Below, one piece after another: positions 24,757-33,862 of a stretch of DNA of 64,000 bases. The first letter of the stretch is position 1. Every line of letters starts with the position of its first letter. The notes beneath the pieces were generated by a model. It was not told where the DNA came from and did no database searches. It saw only the letters and a program-made list of their open reading frames with translations. The DNA is from Pseudomonas quercus (GTDB lineage: Bacteria; Pseudomonadota; Gammaproteobacteria; Pseudomonadales; Pseudomonadaceae): the NCBI RefSeq assembly GCF_012033695.1, contig NZ_JAAVJI010000002.1, positions 1-64,000 of the forward strand, written 5' to 3'. The translations under genes were made by a program, and so were the position numbers.

Positions 24757-24832
24757 TGGTGGGTGATGACGGGATCGAACCGCCGACCCTCTGCTTGTAA
24801 GGCAGATGCTCTCCCAGCTGAGCTAATCACCC
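24757..24832 (-). tRNA. tRNA-Val (anticodon TAC)
   Basis: Acceptor GGGTGAT/ATCACCC, anticodon loop CCTTACAAG, T-arm GGTTCGATCC, discriminator A and encoded CCA. It is first in the minus-strand tRNA operon Val-Asp-Asp. Confidence 0.97.
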
Positions 24833-24856
24833 GTGTACTGCGTCGAAGTGGTGCGC

Positions 24857-24885
24857 ATTTTGGCGATGGGGCGACTGTAAGTCAA
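24857..24885 (-). promoter_or_regulatory. Sigma-70 promoter of the tRNA Val-Asp-Asp operon
   Basis: On the minus strand TTGACT (24880-24885) and CAAAAT (24857-24862) are separated by 17 bases, about 24 bases ahead of tRNA-Val, followed by a GC-rich discriminator. Confidence 0.65.
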
Positions 24886-24950
24886 TACCCTGCTTGAAGT
24901 TTTTTTCAAAAAGCCTGAATTTCGTTTAAAGCCCCCGCTGCGCTTGAGGT

Positions 24951-25727
24951 TCAGGCGTAAATCATCTTGCGGGTCATGCCGCCGTCCACGATCAGCTCCT
25001 GCCCCGTCACGAACGCTGCCGTAGGCGACAGCAGCCAAGCCACTGCGGCTGCTACGTCTTCTACGGTACCTACGCGCCCAGTGGGATGCTGTGCATGGTC
25101 AGTGTCCGTGAGCGGTTCGGCGCGGCGCTGGGCGGGATCACGGGCGTCGATCCAGCCAGGGCTGACTACGTTGACCCGGATTTCCGGGGCCAGGCTGATT
25201 GCCAGTGCGTGACTGAGTGCCAGCACTCCACCCTTGCTGGCGGCATAGGCCTCCGTATCGGGTTCGGACTGATGGGCGCGGGTAGAGCACAGGTTCACAA
25301 TGGCTCCGTTGCGTGCGCGCAGGTAGGGCGCGCAATGCCGGGCCAGCAGCATGGTGCCGGTGAGGTTTACGTCGATCACCCGCTGCCAGCGCGACAATGG
25401 CAGGCTTTCGAGCGGGCCATTGTGGGCATGGGTTATTGCAGCATTGCACACCAAGGCGTCTAGCCGCCCGAAACGTGCCAGTGCCTGGGCTACCCCCGCA
25501 GCGACCTGCTTGTCGTTGGCCACGTCCATGGTCACAAAAGCGGCGCTTTCGCCCAAGGCCTCGGCAATCACCGTGCCCCGCTCCGCGTCCACGTCGGCCA
25601 GTACCACTTTCCACCCTTCCACCAGCAGCCAGCATGCGACGCCCAGGCCTATGCCACGCGCAGCCCCTGTCACCAGCGCCACCCGTGCGTCGCGAAAGCC
25701 GCTACGTGCAATTTCGACAGGAATCAC
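24951..25727 (-). CDS. Short-chain dehydrogenase/reductase
   Basis: A 258-residue classical SDR. The cofactor loop is [10 protein letters not shown] with LADVD after beta-2, which favours NAD(H); the catalytic Ser lies in [10 protein letters not shown] and the YxxxK motif in EAYAASKGG, with SPGWIDAR after it. It reduces or oxidises an alcohol/ketone of unknown identity. The start is GTG at 25727, overlapping the metZ stop as GTGA, so it is translated with metZ. This coupling is kept in Pseudomonas, but a role in methionine synthesis is not established. Confidence 0.9.
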   Translation of the reverse strand: MIPVEIARSGFRDARVALVTGAARGIGLGVACWLLVEGWKVVLADVDAERGTVIAEALGESAAFVTMDVANDKQVAAGVAQALARFGRLDALVCNAAITHAHNGPLESLPLSRWQRVIDVNLTGTMLLARHCAPYLRARNGAIVNLCSTRAHQSEPDTEAYAASKGGVLALSHALAISLAPEIRVNVVSPGWIDARDPAQRRAEPLTDTDHAQHPTGRVGTVEDVAAAVAWLLSPTAAFVTGQELIVDGGMTRKMIYA

Positions 25728-26938
25728 AGGGCTGCCAGGCCCCGGGCCAGGTCTGCTTGCAGGTCTGCCAGGTCTTCCAGGCCCACCGCCACACGAATAA
25801 GGCTGTCGCGGATACCGGCGGCGTCACGCTCCTGTGGCGACAGGCGCCCATGAGAGGTGGTGGCCGGGTGGGTGATCGTGGTTTTGCTATCGCCCAGGTT
25901 GGCGGTAATGGACACCAACCGCGTAGCGTCGATGAACGCCCATGCCCCTACCTTTCCGCCCTTCACCTCGAAGCTCACTACCCCGCCGAAGCCGCCCTGC
26001 ATCTGGCGCTTGGCCAAAGCGTGCTGCGGGTGGCTTTCCAGGCCTGCATAGTGCACCTTTTCAATACCAGGCTGCTGCTCCAGCCATTCGGCCAGCGCCT
26101 GGGCGTTGGCACAGTGGGCACGCATGCGCAGCTTCAAGGTTTCCAGCCCCTTGAGGAAAACCCACGCGTTGAACGGGCTGAGGGTGGCGCCTGCCGTACG
26201 CACCACGCCTACCATTTCCTTCATGTGTTCGGCACGGCCTGCCACCACGCCGCCCATGCAACGGCCTTGGCCATCGATGAATTTGGTTGCCGAATGCATC
26301 ACGATATCTGCTCCCAGCTTCAGCGGCTGTTGCAGGGCGGGTGTGCTGAAGCAGTTGTCCACCACCAGCAACGTGCCTTTGGCATGGGCGATCTCGGCCA
26401 GCGCAGCAATATCGACCAGCTCGGCCAGCGGATTGGAAGGCGACTCCACGAACAGGAACCGGGTGTTTGGCCGGATGGCCTGCTCCCAGCCCGCGAGGTC
26501 GGCCAGCGGCGCGTAGCTCACTTCGATGCCAAAGCGCTTGAAGTATTTTTCGAACAGGCTGATGGTCGAGCCGAATACGCTTTGGGAGATCAGTACGTGG
26601 TCACCTGCACTGCACAGCCCCATGGCCAGGCCGGTAATGGCAGCCATGCCCGTGGCGAAGCCTACGGCCTGTTCCGCGCCTTCCAGCGCCGCGATACGCT
26701 CTTCGAAAGAACGCACCGTGGGGTTGGTATAACGCGAATACACATTACCTGGCACATCCCCGGCGAAACGGGCAGCGGCATCGGCTGCCGTACGAAACAC
26801 ATAGCTGGAGGTGAAGAACAGCGGGTCACTGTGCTCCCCTTCCGGGGTGCGGTGCTGGCCTGCTCTTACGGCCAGCGTGTCGAACCCTACGCCGTCCAGG
26901 TCGCTGTCGAGGCGCCCTGCGTCCCAATCCTGGCTCAT
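25724..26938 (-). CDS. metZ: O-succinylhomoserine sulfhydrylase
   Basis: A 404-residue PLP enzyme of the Cys/Met metabolism family. It has SRYTNPTV, the PLP-stacking GFATGMAAI region, VVDNCFSTP, and the Schiff-base lysine in [12 protein letters not shown]. It makes homocysteine from O-succinylhomoserine and sulfide, the direct sulfhydrylation route of Pseudomonas. It follows purF after 11 bases and overlaps the SDR gene by 4 bases, consistent with the common Pseudomonas order cvpA-purF-metZ-SDR. Confidence 0.95.
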   Translation of the reverse strand: MSQDWDAGRLDSDLDGVGFDTLAVRAGQHRTPEGEHSDPLFFTSSYVFRTAADAAARFAGDVPGNVYSRYTNPTVRSFEERIAALEGAEQAVGFATGMAAITGLAMGLCSAGDHVLISQSVFGSTISLFEKYFKRFGIEVSYAPLADLAGWEQAIRPNTRFLFVESPSNPLAELVDIAALAEIAHAKGTLLVVDNCFSTPALQQPLKLGADIVMHSATKFIDGQGRCMGGVVAGRAEHMKEMVGVVRTAGATLSPFNAWVFLKGLETLKLRMRAHCANAQALAEWLEQQPGIEKVHYAGLESHPQHALAKRQMQGGFGGVVSFEVKGGKVGAWAFIDATRLVSITANLGDSKTTITHPATTSHGRLSPQERDAAGIRDSLIRVAVGLEDLADLQADLARGLAAL

Positions 26939-26949
26939 GCTCGGTCCTC

Positions 26950-28455
26950 TCAGTTGTTGTACAGGTCGATGATGGCGCTGGCCGCCTGTGGCCGGACCTT
27001 GGCGGTATCGTTACGCGCCGTGTCGATCTTGCTCAGGTAGGTGGCATCGATATCGCCGGTCACGTACTGGCCATCGAACACGGCACAATCGAAGTGATCA
27101 ATCTTCACCTTGCCCCCGCCCACTGCATCGATCAGGTCGGGCAGGTCCTGATAGATCAGCCAGTCGGCACCGATAAGGTCCGCCACTTCCTGGGTACTGC
27201 GGTCGTGGGCAATCAGTTCATGGGCACTTGGCATGTCAATGCCATACACGTTCGGGTAACGCACCGCCGGGGCGGCCGAGCAGAAGTACACCTTCTTGGC
27301 ACCGGCTTCGCGGGCCATCTGGATGATCTGCTTGCAGGTGGTGCCCCGCACGATGGAGTCATCCACCAGCATTACGTTCTTGCCACGGAATTCCAGCTCA
27401 ATGGCATTGAGCTTCTGGCGCACGGATTTCTTGCGTGCTGCCTGGCCCGGCATGATGAAGGTGCGGCCGATGTAACGGTTTTTCACAAAGCCTTCGCGGA
27501 ATTTCACGCCCAGCTGATTGGCCAGTTCCAGGGCCGATGTGCGGCTGGTGTCCGGGATTGGAATGACCACGTCGATGTCGTGGCCCGGGCGCTCGCGCTG
27601 AATTTTCTCAGCCAGCTTTTCACCCATGCGTAGGCGGGCCTTGTAGACCGAGATGCCGTCGATGATCGAATCTGGCCGTGCCAGGTACACATGCTCGAAA
27701 ATGCAGGGGGCATACTTGGGGTTCGGCGCGCACTGGCGGGTGTGCAGCTGGCCTTCTGCGGTGATGTAGACGGCTTCGCCGGGGGCCAGGTCGCGAATGA
27801 GCGTAAAGCCCAGCACGTCCAAGGCCACGCTTTCGGAGGCGATCATGTACTCCACCCCGTCATCGGTCTGGCGTTGGCCGAACACGATCGGGCGAATGGC
27901 GTTCGGGTCCCGGAAACCGACAATGCCGTAGCCGGTGACCATGGCCACTACTGCATAGCCACCCCGGCAGCGCTTATGGGTGTCTTTAACGGCGGCGAAC
28001 ACATCCTCTTCAGTAGGATGCAGCTTGCCGCGCACGGCCAGCTCGTGCGCGAACACGTTCAGCAACACCTCGGAATCCGAGCTGGTGTTGACGTGGCGCA
28101 GGTCGGACTCGTAGATTTCCTTGGCCAACTGTTCCACGTTGGTGAGGTTGCCGTTGTGGGCAAGCGTGATCCCGTAGGGCGAGTTCACATAGAACGGTTG
28201 TGCCTCGGCGGAGGTTGAGCTGCCCGCCGTGGGATAGCGCACGTGGCCGATGCCCATGTTGCCCACCAGCCGCTGCATATGCCGCTGCTGGAACACGTCG
28301 CGCACAAGGCCGTTGTCCTTGCGCAGGAATAACCGGCCCTCATGGCTGGTCACAATACCGGCAGCGTCCTGGCCGCGATGCTGCAAGACGGTCAACGCGT
28401 CATACAGCGCCTGATTCACGTTCGACTTACCGACGATACCGACGATGCCACACAT
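26950..28455 (-). CDS. purF: Amidophosphoribosyltransferase
   Basis: A 501-residue enzyme catalysing the first committed step of purine synthesis: PRPP and glutamine to phosphoribosylamine. The N-terminal nucleophile Cys follows the initiator Met in [10 protein letters not shown]; the PRPP loop is [21 protein letters not shown] and RGGYAVV are in the glutaminase domain. I start at the ATG at 28455, since the Cys must be residue 2; an in-frame start three codons earlier is excluded by this. It lies 16 bases behind cvpA. Confidence 0.96.
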   Translation of the reverse strand: MCGIVGIVGKSNVNQALYDALTVLQHRGQDAAGIVTSHEGRLFLRKDNGLVRDVFQQRHMQRLVGNMGIGHVRYPTAGSSTSAEAQPFYVNSPYGITLAHNGNLTNVEQLAKEIYESDLRHVNTSSDSEVLLNVFAHELAVRGKLHPTEEDVFAAVKDTHKRCRGGYAVVAMVTGYGIVGFRDPNAIRPIVFGQRQTDDGVEYMIASESVALDVLGFTLIRDLAPGEAVYITAEGQLHTRQCAPNPKYAPCIFEHVYLARPDSIIDGISVYKARLRMGEKLAEKIQRERPGHDIDVVIPIPDTSRTSALELANQLGVKFREGFVKNRYIGRTFIMPGQAARKKSVRQKLNAIELEFRGKNVMLVDDSIVRGTTCKQIIQMAREAGAKKVYFCSAAPAVRYPNVYGIDMPSAHELIAHDRSTQEVADLIGADWLIYQDLPDLIDAVGGGKVKIDHFDCAVFDGQYVTGDIDATYLSKIDTARNDTAKVRPQAASAIIDLYNN

Positions 28456-28471
28456 GCGACGCAACCCCTAC

Positions 28472-29053
28472 TTAGTGAACCTGAACGGACCCCTGCTCGT
28501 GCGCCTTGGGCGCTGGCAGTAGGTGCTCCTTGAACGGAATCTCGACCGGCGAACTGACCCCGGCCGCCAGCCACTGACTGCTCATCCCCAAAATGAGGTT
28601 CTTTGACCAGTCTGCAACCAGAAGAAAACGCGGTAACAACTGAGACTGCTGCCACCAAGGGTCCTGCTGAACCGGCCCTAAGCTAAGCAACCCCGCAGCG
28701 ACCACGACCAGCAGGCCACCCCGGGCTGCACCGAACACCATGCCCAGGAAGCGGTCAGTGCCGGAAAGGCCAGTGACGCGAATCAGCTCGCCAATCAGGT
28801 AGTTGACCATCGCGCCGACCAGCAACGTAGCCACGAACAGAATCACGCAGCCGGCAATTACCCGTGCCGACGGCGTTTGAATATAGTTCTCGAAGTACTG
28901 CGCCAGGCCGCCGCCAAACATCCAGGCCACGGCACCTGCCACTATCCAGGTGACCAGCGAGAGGGCTTCCTTGACGAAACCACGCTTCAAGCTGATCAGT
29001 GCAGAGACAGCGACGACCGCGATGATCGCCCAGTCAACCCAGGTAAATGCCAC
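28472..29053 (-). CDS. cvpA: CvpA-family inner-membrane protein
   Basis: A 193-residue protein with four membrane helices in the first 125 residues (WAIIAVVAVSALISLKRGF, LVTWIVAGAVAWMF, VIAGCVILFVATLLVGAMV, MVFGAARGGLLVVVAAGLL) and the family pair RGFVKEAL and SGTDRFLGMVFGAARG. CvpA is linked to colicin V export and envelope stress and usually precedes purF. It starts with GTG at 29053. The 68-residue soluble tail is longer than in E. coli but usual in Pseudomonas. Confidence 0.93.
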   Translation of the reverse strand: MAFTWVDWAIIAVVAVSALISLKRGFVKEALSLVTWIVAGAVAWMFGGGLAQYFENYIQTPSARVIAGCVILFVATLLVGAMVNYLIGELIRVTGLSGTDRFLGMVFGAARGGLLVVVAAGLLSLGPVQQDPWWQQSQLLPRFLLVADWSKNLILGMSSQWLAAGVSSPVEIPFKEHLLPAPKAHEQGSVQVH

Positions 29054-29151
29054 GTTTCGGCCCGCAGACGTATAAGGCCGCGCATTTTAGCAGACAGGAA
29101 GGTTCCGGTTAAGGGAGATTCTCCAATCCCCCTCACAAGCTGGTCGGCGGT

Positions 29152-29823
29152 TCAGCCGCGTTCAGGCTCGAAGCGCACCACGAACCCTTTGAGGTTCTGT
29201 TGGCGATTGATGACATCACGCAGGCGCTCCGCCTCGCCCCGGTCGATGAGCGGCCCCACAAACACCCGATTCTTGCCTTCGGCTGAACGCACGTAGGCGT
29301 TGTAACCTTGAGTGCGAAGGGTTTTCTGCAAGGTATCAGCCCCTGCACGGTTCGACAGGCTGGCCAGTTGAACCGACCAGCTTACGGGCACGCCCCCCGC
29401 ATCGAGCTTGCTGGCCACATCAGCCTTGGCAGTCGGTGCTGTGGAGGTGGAAGGTGCGGGGGTGGTAGGTACGGCCGCGGGTGCTGCTGTTTTCGTCGAT
29501 GGTGCAGACGGGGCCGTTACTGTCGGCGCCGCAGAGATAGGCATGCTGGGCGCACGCGCCTGGGAAGAAGCACGGGCTGTGACCGGCGGAGAAGGCGGTG
29601 CTTCATCCACCACCGGCGTGGGTGCAGGGGCATCTGGCACCGCAGCCGGCTGTACCTTGACCTGCGGTACCACAGGCACAGCGGGGGCCGCTGGCGCATT
29701 CACACGTACTTCGCGCATTTCATCCGGGCGGCTGAACAGCATGGGCAGGAATACCACCGCCAGTGCTACCAGCACCAGGGCGCCTACCATGCGTTGTTTG
29801 ACCACGTTATCCAGCAAAGCCAT
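29152..29823 (-). CDS. SPOR-domain membrane protein (DedD-like)
   Basis: A 223-residue protein with an N-terminal membrane helix (about 13-31), a long Pro/Ala/Val-rich linker (about 40-135) and a C-terminal SPOR domain (about 145-220: VSWSVQLASLSNRAGADTLQ to GFVVRFEPE). SPOR domains bind denuded glycan strands at the septum. Its place between folC and cvpA is that of dedD. The first codons overlap the end of folC by 17 bases. Confidence 0.9.
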   Translation of the reverse strand: MALLDNVVKQRMVGALVLVALAVVFLPMLFSRPDEMREVRVNAPAAPAVPVVPQVKVQPAAVPDAPAPTPVVDEAPPSPPVTARASSQARAPSMPISAAPTVTAPSAPSTKTAAPAAVPTTPAPSTSTAPTAKADVASKLDAGGVPVSWSVQLASLSNRAGADTLQKTLRTQGYNAYVRSAEGKNRVFVGPLIDRGEAERLRDVINRQQNLKGFVVRFEPERG

Positions 29824-31114
29824 CGGCGGCTACCTCCACGCCGTGCCGGTCGAGCCATGACAAGGCCTCGGCGACACAAAAGAAAGATCCAAACACCAGT
29901 ATTTCGTCGTCCGGGCCTGCCTGGTCGCATTGGTGCGCCAGGGCGTCATGGACGCTGCCATGTGACGTTGCCGTTGCGCCAAGGTTCGACAAAGCTGCCT
30001 GCAACGCCGCAGCCGGCTGTGTACGCGGCGATGGCAGAGGAGCGACTGCCCAATGCGCGATGCTTCCCAGCAGTGGCTCGATCACACCAGGAAGGTCTTT
30101 GTCTGCCAATAGCCCGAACACTGCACGGCGAACGCTAGGCAGCGGCAATGCGGGCAAGCGGCTGCGCAGGTAGTGCGCCGCATGGGGGTTGTGGCCCACG
30201 TCCAGTAACAGCCGGACCGGTTTGCCTTTCCACAGCGCCTGGCGGCGGTCCAGGCGGCCCATCACCCGGGTACGGCTCAAGGCACTTGACAACACGGAGG
30301 GCACCCAGGGCAGGCCGAACAGCGCATAGGCCTGCAAGGCCAGTGCAGCGTTTTCCATGGGAAGGGCCAGCAGCGGTAGCTCGGTGAGGGAAAGCGCAGC
30401 ACCATCAATGGCCTGGCCGCGCCATGCCCATGCCTGGGGCCCGACGGCCAGGTCGAATGCAGCGCCTCTGAGGTACAGCGGGCAGCCCAGCCGCTGCGCG
30501 GCGTCCAGCAGAGGTGCTGGCGGATCGAGGTCGCCACACAGTGCAGGCTTTGCCGAACGCAGGATGCCCGCCTTCTCGAACGCCACAGACTCGCGGGTAT
30601 TGCCCAGGTAGTCAGCATGGTCGATGCCGATGCTGGTCACTACCGACAGGTCTGCATCTACCAGGTTGACCGTGTCCAGGCGCCCACCCAGGCCCACTTC
30701 CAGCACCACTGCATCGAGGTGCGCGCCTGCGAACAGCCAGAACGCTGCCAGGGTGCCCATTTCAAAGTAGGTGAGTGTGGTGCCCCCGCGGGCAGCCTCG
30801 ACGGCTTCGAACGCTGCGCACAGCTGTGCATCTGTCGCGTCCTGGCCTTCAAGGCGAACCCGCTCGTTGTAACGTAGCAGGTGCGGCGAACTGTACACGC
30901 CTACCCGAAGGCCTTGGGCCTCGAGCAGGCTGGCAATGAACGCGCAGGTAGAACCCTTGCCATTGGTGCCGGTAACGGTGATGACACGCGGCGCGAGGGC
31001 CCCAAGGTTCAAACGCTCCAGCACGGTTCTGGAGCGTTCCAGCCCCATGTCGATGGCCACCGGGTGCAGCTGTTCCAGGTACGCCAGCCATGCGTCAAGG
31101 GTACGTGGCTTCAT
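29807..31114 (-). CDS. folC: Folylpolyglutamate synthase / dihydrofolate synthase
   Basis: A 435-residue Mur-ligase-type enzyme with P-loop [27 protein letters not shown], the domain signature [13 protein letters not shown] and [11 protein letters not shown], and a C-terminal domain with [11 protein letters not shown]. It joins glutamate to dihydropteroate and folates. The start overlaps the accD stop as ATGA (31111-31114), so the two are coupled. Confidence 0.95.
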   Translation of the reverse strand: MKPRTLDAWLAYLEQLHPVAIDMGLERSRTVLERLNLGALAPRVITVTGTNGKGSTCAFIASLLEAQGLRVGVYSSPHLLRYNERVRLEGQDATDAQLCAAFEAVEAARGGTTLTYFEMGTLAAFWLFAGAHLDAVVLEVGLGGRLDTVNLVDADLSVVTSIGIDHADYLGNTRESVAFEKAGILRSAKPALCGDLDPPAPLLDAAQRLGCPLYLRGAAFDLAVGPQAWAWRGQAIDGAALSLTELPLLALPMENAALALQAYALFGLPWVPSVLSSALSRTRVMGRLDRRQALWKGKPVRLLLDVGHNPHAAHYLRSRLPALPLPSVRRAVFGLLADKDLPGVIEPLLGSIAHWAVAPLPSPRTQPAAALQAALSNLGATATSHGSVHDALAHQCDQAGPDDEILVFGSFFCVAEALSWLDRHGVEVAADGFAG

Positions 31115-32049
31115 ACCGCTGAGGGAGCGCCTGCAGTGGCGCCGGCGGGGTCCAGCTCAACGGGATGTACGACGCTCAAGGCAGGGTTGGGCGTAGCCAC
31201 GTTCATCATCTGTGCCAGCAGCCGTGCCAGGCGTGGGCGAAGCTCCTGCCGGTGGATAATCAGGTCGATGGCGCCGTGGTCCAGCAGGAACTCGCTACGC
31301 TGGAACCCTTCGGGCAGTTTTTCGCGGACGGTCTGCTCGATGACACGCGGCCCGGCGAAACCGATCAAGGCCTTGGGCTCGCCGACAATCACGTCGCCCA
31401 GCATGGCAAGGCTGGCGGATACACCACCATACACCGGGTCGGTCAGTACGGAGATGAACGGAATCCCCTCTTCTCGCAGGCGTGCCAGCACGGCAGAGGT
31501 CTTGGCCATCTGCATCAGGGAGATCAGCGCCTCCTGCATGCGCGCACCGCCGGAGGCCGCGAAGCAGACCATCGGGCAGCGGTGTTCCAGCGCATAGTTG
31601 GCAGCGCGCACAAAACGCTCCCCCACGATGGCACCCATGGAGCCGCCCATGAAGCTGAATTCGAACGCGCTGGTTACCACGGGCATGCCCATCAGGCTAC
31701 CGCTCATGGAGATCAAGGCGTCTTTTTCACCGGTCTGCTTCTGGGCGCCGGTGAGGCGATCCTTGTACTTCTTGCCATCGCGGAACTTGAGGCGGTCGAC
31801 CGGTTCCAGGTCTGCACCCAACTCTTCACGCCCTTCAGCATCCAGGAAGATGTCCAGGCGTGCCCGAGCACCAATGCGCATGTGGTGATTGCACTTGGGG
31901 CAAACGTCGAGGGTTTTTTCCAGCTCCGGGCGGTACAGCACTGCTTCGCAGTTGGGGCACTTGTGCCACAGCCCCTCGGGCACCGAGCTCTTCTTCACCT
32001 CGGAACGCATGATCGAAGGGATCAGTTTGTCTACCAACCAGTTGCTCAT
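31111..32049 (-). CDS. accD: Acetyl-CoA carboxylase carboxyltransferase subunit beta
   Basis: A 312-residue protein with an N-terminal C4 zinc finger (CPNCEAVLY and CPKCNHHM) and the crotonase-like carboxyltransferase domain ([53 protein letters not shown]). With AccA it transfers carboxyl from biotin to acetyl-CoA in fatty-acid synthesis. The ATG at 32049, preceded by GGAG, starts the family sequence [13 protein letters not shown]; the frame upstream is untranslated leader. Confidence 0.96.
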   Translation of the reverse strand: MSNWLVDKLIPSIMRSEVKKSSVPEGLWHKCPNCEAVLYRPELEKTLDVCPKCNHHMRIGARARLDIFLDAEGREELGADLEPVDRLKFRDGKKYKDRLTGAQKQTGEKDALISMSGSLMGMPVVTSAFEFSFMGGSMGAIVGERFVRAANYALEHRCPMVCFAASGGARMQEALISLMQMAKTSAVLARLREEGIPFISVLTDPVYGGVSASLAMLGDVIVGEPKALIGFAGPRVIEQTVREKLPEGFQRSEFLLDHGAIDLIIHRQELRPRLARLLAQMMNVATPNPALSVVHPVELDPAGATAGAPSAV

Positions 32050-32153
32050 GCCTGTTTCTCCAGTAACTGGGCGAACCCTGTGCGGGCCGGACCGGGGCTC
32101 GAAGCCACCATGGTCGTTCAATACCAGGGGAGCGCAATGCGCTTCACCCTCAC

Positions 32154-32196
32154 TAAAAATACGGAGGCGCGCCAGCGGGGCTGCCCCGTGGCGCGC
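32154..32196 (-). terminator. Terminator between trpF and accD
   Basis: GCGCGCCA at 32167-32174 pairs exactly with TGGCGCGC at 32189-32196, with further GGGG/CCCC pairing inside. On the minus strand the stem is followed, seven bases later, by five T. A second stem (GACGGC 32208-32213 with GCCGTC 32226-32231) lies just upstream. It should separate trpF from accD. Confidence 0.7.
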
Positions 32197-32255
32197 TGAA
32201 GAAGTTCGACGGCCATAAGGCCACCGCCGTCACATTGCCACACGGTGGGTGCAAG

Positions 32256-32879
32256 TCAACGCCACGAACGCACTGCCTTGACGAAGGCCTGGACACGGTG
32301 AGCATCCTTGATGCCCTTGCTCAGCTCTACGCCGCCGCTTACATCCACGCCAAAGGGCCGTACCCGCTCAATGGCTTCGCTGACGTTTTCCGGCGTCAGC
32401 CCACCGGCCAGGATGATGGGCTTGGGCAAGGCAGCTGGCACGAGGTTCCAGTCGAACGCCAGCCCGGTACCACCCGGCACGCCCTCTACGAACGCATCCA
32501 GCAGCAGGCCGCTGGCGCTGCCGTAGCGTTCGCAGGCTGCTTCGAGGTTATCACCTGGCCTCACCCGCAATGCCTTGATGTATGGGCGATGGTAGCCACT
32601 GCACTGCTCCGGGCTTTCATCACCGTGAAACTGAAGCAGGTCCAGGGGAACGGCGTCCAGGGTTTCATTGATTTCACAGGCAGAAGCATTCACGAACAGG
32701 CCCACTACCGTGACAAACGGCGGCAAGGCACGGATGATTTCGCGCGCCTGTTGCACATTTACTGCACGAGGGCTGGGGGCATAAAACACCAGGCCAATGG
32801 CATCAGCGCCTGCCTGAGCGGCAACGATGGCATCTTCCGGCCGGGTAATACCACAGATCTTGCTGCGAACGGCGCCCAT
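32256..32879 (-). CDS. trpF: Phosphoribosylanthranilate isomerase
   Basis: A 207-residue TIM-barrel enzyme of tryptophan synthesis. The catalytic Cys is in [11 protein letters not shown] and the catalytic Asp in LLLDAF; the phosphate-binding residues are [11 protein letters not shown] and VDVSGGVE. It isomerises phosphoribosylanthranilate to the ribulose form. Other trp genes are not near, as in other Pseudomonas. Confidence 0.95.
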   Translation of the reverse strand: MGAVRSKICGITRPEDAIVAAQAGADAIGLVFYAPSPRAVNVQQAREIIRALPPFVTVVGLFVNASACEINETLDAVPLDLLQFHGDESPEQCSGYHRPYIKALRVRPGDNLEAACERYGSASGLLLDAFVEGVPGGTGLAFDWNLVPAALPKPIILAGGLTPENVSEAIERVRPFGVDVSGGVELSKGIKDAHRVQAFVKAVRSWR

Positions 32880-32936
32880 TGTGTAAGACCTCTACTGTCA
32901 AAACGGGCACGATGGTAGCAAATACCCCTGTGGCCG

Positions 32937-33791
32937 TCAGCTGTCCAAACCCGTGAAGCCGGTCAGAAAATGTGGCCCGATGTATCGGTTGGGCACCCCA
33001 TAGGGCTCAGGGTACTCAACGTTCACAAGGTAAAGCCCATAGGGATGGGCGGTTACCCCGCCCTGTCGCCGCTCGCCACGCTCCAGCACCTCTGCTGCCC
33101 AGCCTATGGGTTTGTCCCCAGAACCAATGGCCATCAACACGCCAGCCAGGTTGCGCACCATATGGTGAAGAAAGGCACTAGCACGGACATCGATGACAAT
33201 GAGGCTGCCATGGCGTGTGACTCGCAGGTGGTGCAAGGTCTTGATGGGGGATTTGGCCTGGCACTGGCTGGCCCTGAAGGCACTGAAGTCATGGGTACCA
33301 TGCAGAGGTGCTGCTGCCGCGGCCATGCGTGCCACATCCAGAGGCCGATGATTCCAGGTGACTTCCTCGCTCAAATGCGCGGGGCGGATAGGGTCGTTGT
33401 AGATCACATAACGGTAACGACGGGACACGGCCTTGAACCGCGCATGGAAATCGCTCGGCATCACCTGCGCCCAACTGACACTGATATCGCCTGGCAACTC
33501 GCTATTGGTGCCCATCACCCAGGCCCGCTCCGGGCGTACGGCACGGGTGTCGAAATGAACGACCTGGCCGCAGGCGTGCACGCCTGCATCTGTGCGGCCG
33601 GCGCACAACACGGACACTGGGCTGGCAGCCACCTTGGACAAGGCCTTCTCAAGGGTTTCCTGAACGCTTCGCACACCCTCGATCTGCCGCTGCCAGCCTT
33701 TGTAGCGTGAGCCTTTGTATTCCACGCCCAAGGCGATTCGGGTATAGCCCTCAGCAGCCACTTCATCCGCTGCGCTTTGATAGATGTCCAC
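32937..33791 (-). CDS. truA: tRNA pseudouridine(38-40) synthase
   Basis: A 284-residue pseudouridine synthase with the catalytic Asp in CAGRTDAGVHACGQVVHF, plus RRYRYVIYN, HGTHDFSAFRASQCQAKSP and the C-terminal FLHHMVRNLAGVLMAIG. It modifies positions 38-40 of the tRNA anticodon arm. I use the GTG at 33791; its ribosome-binding site is weak, and the true start could be a few codons inside. It lies 71 bases behind fimV across a palindrome. Confidence 0.93.
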   Translation of the reverse strand: MDIYQSAADEVAAEGYTRIALGVEYKGSRYKGWQRQIEGVRSVQETLEKALSKVAASPVSVLCAGRTDAGVHACGQVVHFDTRAVRPERAWVMGTNSELPGDISVSWAQVMPSDFHARFKAVSRRYRYVIYNDPIRPAHLSEEVTWNHRPLDVARMAAAAAPLHGTHDFSAFRASQCQAKSPIKTLHHLRVTRHGSLIVIDVRASAFLHHMVRNLAGVLMAIGSGDKPIGWAAEVLERGERRQGGVTAHPYGLYLVNVEYPEPYGVPNRYIGPHFLTGFTGLDS

Positions 33792-33819
33792 GTGATAAAC
33801 CCATATTCAGGAAAACGAC

Positions 33820-33843
33820 AACGGCAGCCAATTGGCTGCCGTT
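33820..33843 (-). terminator. 24-bp perfect palindrome after fimV, likely terminator
   Basis: AACGGCAGCCAA (33820-33831) is followed directly by its reverse complement TTGGCTGCCGTT (33832-33843). On the minus strand a T-rich tail (GTCGTTTTCC) follows. It stands 19 bases past the fimV stop and probably ends or attenuates fimV transcription before truA. Confidence 0.6.
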
Positions 33844-33862
33844 GGGTGATACACGGCGCGCG

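Noticed and set aside
25397..27040. 547-codon plus-strand frame opposite SDR and metZ
   Set aside because: Its composition is that of a reverse-complement shadow and both genes underneath are certain.
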